Shown here piece by piece: positions 62,107-64,000 of a stretch of DNA of 64,000 nt. The notes beneath the pieces are model-generated. The model ran no database searches. It saw only the letters and a list, made by a program, of their open reading frames with translations, and was not told the DNA's origin. The position numbers and the translations under genes are program-made. The stretch comes from Coprobacter secundus (GTDB lineage: Bacteria > Bacteroidota > Bacteroidia > Bacteroidales > Coprobacteraceae), in assembly GCA_000803105.1 (NCBI GenBank), contig JTDA01000003.1:124001-188000 (forward strand), given 5' to 3'. The stretch's first letter is position 1, and each line of letters starts with the position of its first letter.

Positions 62107-64000
62107 ATGATTAATCCTATTAAAAAAACGATCGAATTGAGCGATGGACGGACCATCACGATCGAAACAGGAAAATTGGCTAAGCAAGCCGATGGAGCAG
62201 TAGAAGTTCGCATGGGTAATACTATGTTACTGGCTACTGTAGTATCTGCACAAGAGGCAGGAGAAGGTGTTGATTTTATGCCTTTGCAAGTAGAGTATAA
62301 AGAGAAATTTTCAGCGTTTGGACGTTTTCCCGGAGGTTTTACAAAGAGAGAAGGTCGGGCTTCTGATTATGAAATCTTAACATCCCGGCTGGTGGATCGG
62401 GTATTACGTCCCTTATTCCCCGATAATTACCATGCTGATACATTTGTGAATATTATCTTATTTTCATCAGACGGTAAAGATATGCCTGATGCATTGGCCG
62501 GTTTGGCAGCTTCAGCAGCATTGGCTGTTTCTGATATCCCTTTTAACGGTCCTATTTCTGAAGTACGTGTTGCTCGTATTGATGGACAATTTAAAATAAA
62601 CCCGACTTTTGAGGAGCTTGCGAAAGCTGATATTGATTTGATGGTGGGTGCTACCATGGACAATATTATGATGGTCGAGGGAGAAATGGATGAGGTCTCA
62701 GAAGCTGAATTATTAGAAGCATTAAAGTTTGCACATGAGGCTATAAAGGTTCAATGTCAAGTCCAGATAGAATTGGCAGAGGCCGTAGGTTCTACTGTAA
62801 AGAGAACATATTGTCATGAGGTGAATGATGAGGAGCTTCGCAAAGACGTTTGGGAAAAATGTTACGATAAAGCTTATGAAATAGCTCGTTCTGGTAACAC
62901 GAACAAGCATGAACGGATGGCTGCTTTTGATGGAATCGTAGAAGATTATTTAGCAGCAATGGACCCAGAGGCAGCAGCAGAGAAAGAAGCTTTAGTAAAG
63001 CGTTATTACCATGATGTTGAGAAAGAAGCTATGCGCCGTTGCATATTGGATGAAGGGAAGCGTCTTGATGGTCGTACTACAACACAAATTCGTCCTATTT
63101 GGGCAGAAGTCGATTATATACCAGGCCCTCACGGATCAGCCGTGTTTACTCGTGGAGAGACACAGTCTCTTTCAACAGTAACTTTGGGTACAAAATTGGA
63201 TGAAAAAATCGTAGATGATGTTTTGGACCAGAGTCGGGAGCGTTTCTTATTGCATTATAATTTTCCTCCATTCTCTACTGGGGAAGCGAAAGCAAGCCGT
63301 GGCGTAGGACGTCGCGAAATCGGACATGGCAATTTGGCCAATCGGGCGCTAAAAAGAATGATTCCGGAAGATTATCCTTATGTTATTCGTGTGGTATCGG
63401 ATATTCTTGAATCTAACGGTTCATCTTCTATGGCTACGGTTTGTGCCGGAACATTAGCTCTTATGGATGCTGGAGTACAGATAAAGAAACCTGTATCCGG
63501 TATTGCTATGGGATTGATTACCGATAAGGATAATGTTAAATTTGCGGTCTTGTCAGATATATTGGGTGATGAAGACCATTTGGGAGATATGGACTTTAAA
63601 GTGACTGGGACGAAAGATGGCATTACTGCCACTCAAATGGATATTAAGGTGGACGGTCTTTCCTATGAAGTTCTTGAAAAGGCCTTAGCTCAGGCTCGTG
63701 AAGGCCGGATGCATATTTTGGGTAAAATATTAGAGACCATACCGGAACCAAGAGCAGAGATGAAACCTCATGCACCGCGTATTGAAGTAATCAATATTCC
63801 TAAAGATATGATTGGTGCAGTGATTGGCCCGGGTGGAAAAATAATACAAGGTATTCAGGAAGCGACTGGAGCCGTGGTGACTATTGAGGAAATAGATAAT
63901 ATCGGGCGTGTAGAAGTTTCTGCTCCTGGCCGAGATGCAATTAATGCAGCTATGGCAAAGATTAAAGGTATTGTCGCTATTCCTGAAGAAGGAGAGGTAT
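62107..64000 (+). CDS. pnp: Polynucleotide phosphorylase, 5' part
   Basis: The gene starts at ATG 62107 and runs off the right edge after 631 codons; the usual length is 700-740. PNPase degrades RNA by phosphorolysis and can add 3' tails. The first RNase PH core begins INPIKKTIELSDGRTITIETG with FGRFPGGFTKREGRASDYE and TSRLVDRVLRPLFPDNY. The second core has GKRLDGRTTTQIRPI, HGSAVFTRGETQSLSTVTLG and the catalytic block DILESNGSSSMATVCAGTLALMDAG. A KH domain starts near residue 565 (PKDMIGAVIGPGGKIIQGI); the C-terminal S1 domain lies beyond the window. It is divergent from the TlpA-like gene. Confidence 0.97.
   Translation, partial: MINPIKKTIELSDGRTITIETGKLAKQADGAVEVRMGNTMLLATVVSAQEAGEGVDFMPLQVEYKEKFSAFGRFPGGFTKREGRASDYEILTSRLVDRVLRPLFPDNYHADTFVNIILFSSDGKDMPDALAGLAASAALAVSDIPFNGPISEVRVARIDGQFKINPTFEELAKADIDLMVGATMDNIMMVEGEMDEVSEAELLEALKFAHEAIKVQCQVQIELAEAVGSTVKRTYCHEVNDEELRKDVWEKCYDKAYEIARSGNTNKHERMAAFDGIVEDYLAAMDPEAAAEKEALVKRYYHDVEKEAMRRCILDEGKRLDGRTTTQIRPIWAEVDYIPGPHGSAVFTRGETQSLSTVTLGTKLDEKIVDDVLDQSRERFLLHYNFPPFSTGEAKASRGVGRREIGHGNLANRALKRMIPEDYPYVIRVVSDILESNGSSSMATVCAGTLALMDAGVQIKKPVSGIAMGLITDKDNVKFAVLSDILGDEDHLGDMDFKVTGTKDGITATQMDIKVDGLSYEVLEKALAQAREGRMHILGKILETIPEPRAEMKPHAPRIEVINIPKDMIGAVIGPGGKIIQGIQEATGAVVTIEEIDNIGRVEVSAPGRDAINAAMAKIKGIVAIPEEGEV

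Noticed and set aside
1..64000. CRISPR array, rRNA, tRNA or insertion sequence
   Set aside because: I looked in the gaps for regularly spaced repeats, cloverleaf-like sequences with CCA-proximal pairing and transposase motifs and saw none; a tRNAscan or ISfinder search would settle it.

Overview
The window is chromosomal DNA of an AT-rich member of the Bacteroidota, most likely a gut-type Bacteroidales. The evidence is a SusC/SusD pair, a hybrid two-component regulator with a periplasmic propeller, many lipoproteins with Cys lipoboxes, promoters with the Bacteroides-type -7 element TAnnTTTG, and type IX secretion-like C-terminal domains. The T9SS-like tails together with gut-type polysaccharide genes recall Barnesiellaceae/Coprobacter-like genomes, but the genus is a guess. 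I found no rRNA, tRNA, CRISPR array, insertion sequence or phage.

Region 1 (1-9.9 kb) is general metabolism: the 3' part of an ADP-forming acyl-CoA synthetase, an alkaline phosphatase, a GH3-superfamily protein, a DEAD-box RNA helicase, a lipoprotein that looks like a catalytically dead tyrosine phosphatase, and a tight PfkB kinase / SIS isomerase / LOG hydrolase cassette.

Region 2 (10-18 kb) is a four-gene minus-strand operon with gaps of 21-26 bp. In transcription order it encodes a TonB-dependent receptor broken by a one-base deficit in an A7 run, a DUF4876-like lipoprotein, a DUF6850-like outer-membrane barrel, and a secreted gingipain-like (clan CD) protein with HEAT repeats. This is the best candidate for an under-described system: a surface receptor, an accessory lipoprotein, a barrel and a protease-like partner made together.

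Region 3 (18-36 kb) is mostly housekeeping: M16 peptidase, HAD phosphatase, an MnmA paralogue, an AraC regulator, a YfhO-like membrane protein, AhcY, a methyltransferase, a TPR/OmpA-like lipoprotein, XerD, AroQ, pyruvate kinase, an O-methyltransferase, RbfA, a LolC/E-type permease and a HIT protein. A 680-bp gap at 22.6-23.3 kb is rich in inverted repeats and may encode a structured RNA.

Region 4 (36-59.8 kb) holds a phosphodiesterase gene with an in-frame amber stop, followed by a polysaccharide utilisation locus. The locus has two chondroitinase ABC-like PL8 lyases, SusD, SusC, a beta-helix protein and a multi-module binding protein with T9SS-like tails, a GH88 unsaturated glucuronyl hydrolase, a serine-type sulfatase and a 1350-residue hybrid two-component regulator. 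Lyases cut the polymer, SusCD imports the unsaturated oligosaccharides, sulfatase and GH88 dismantle them, and the regulator senses the products. Chondroitin sulfate/hyaluronan is the expected substrate.

Region 5 (60-64 kb) has greA with a clear promoter and tandem terminators, a TlpA-like lipoprotein without the redox CxxC, and the 5' part of pnp.
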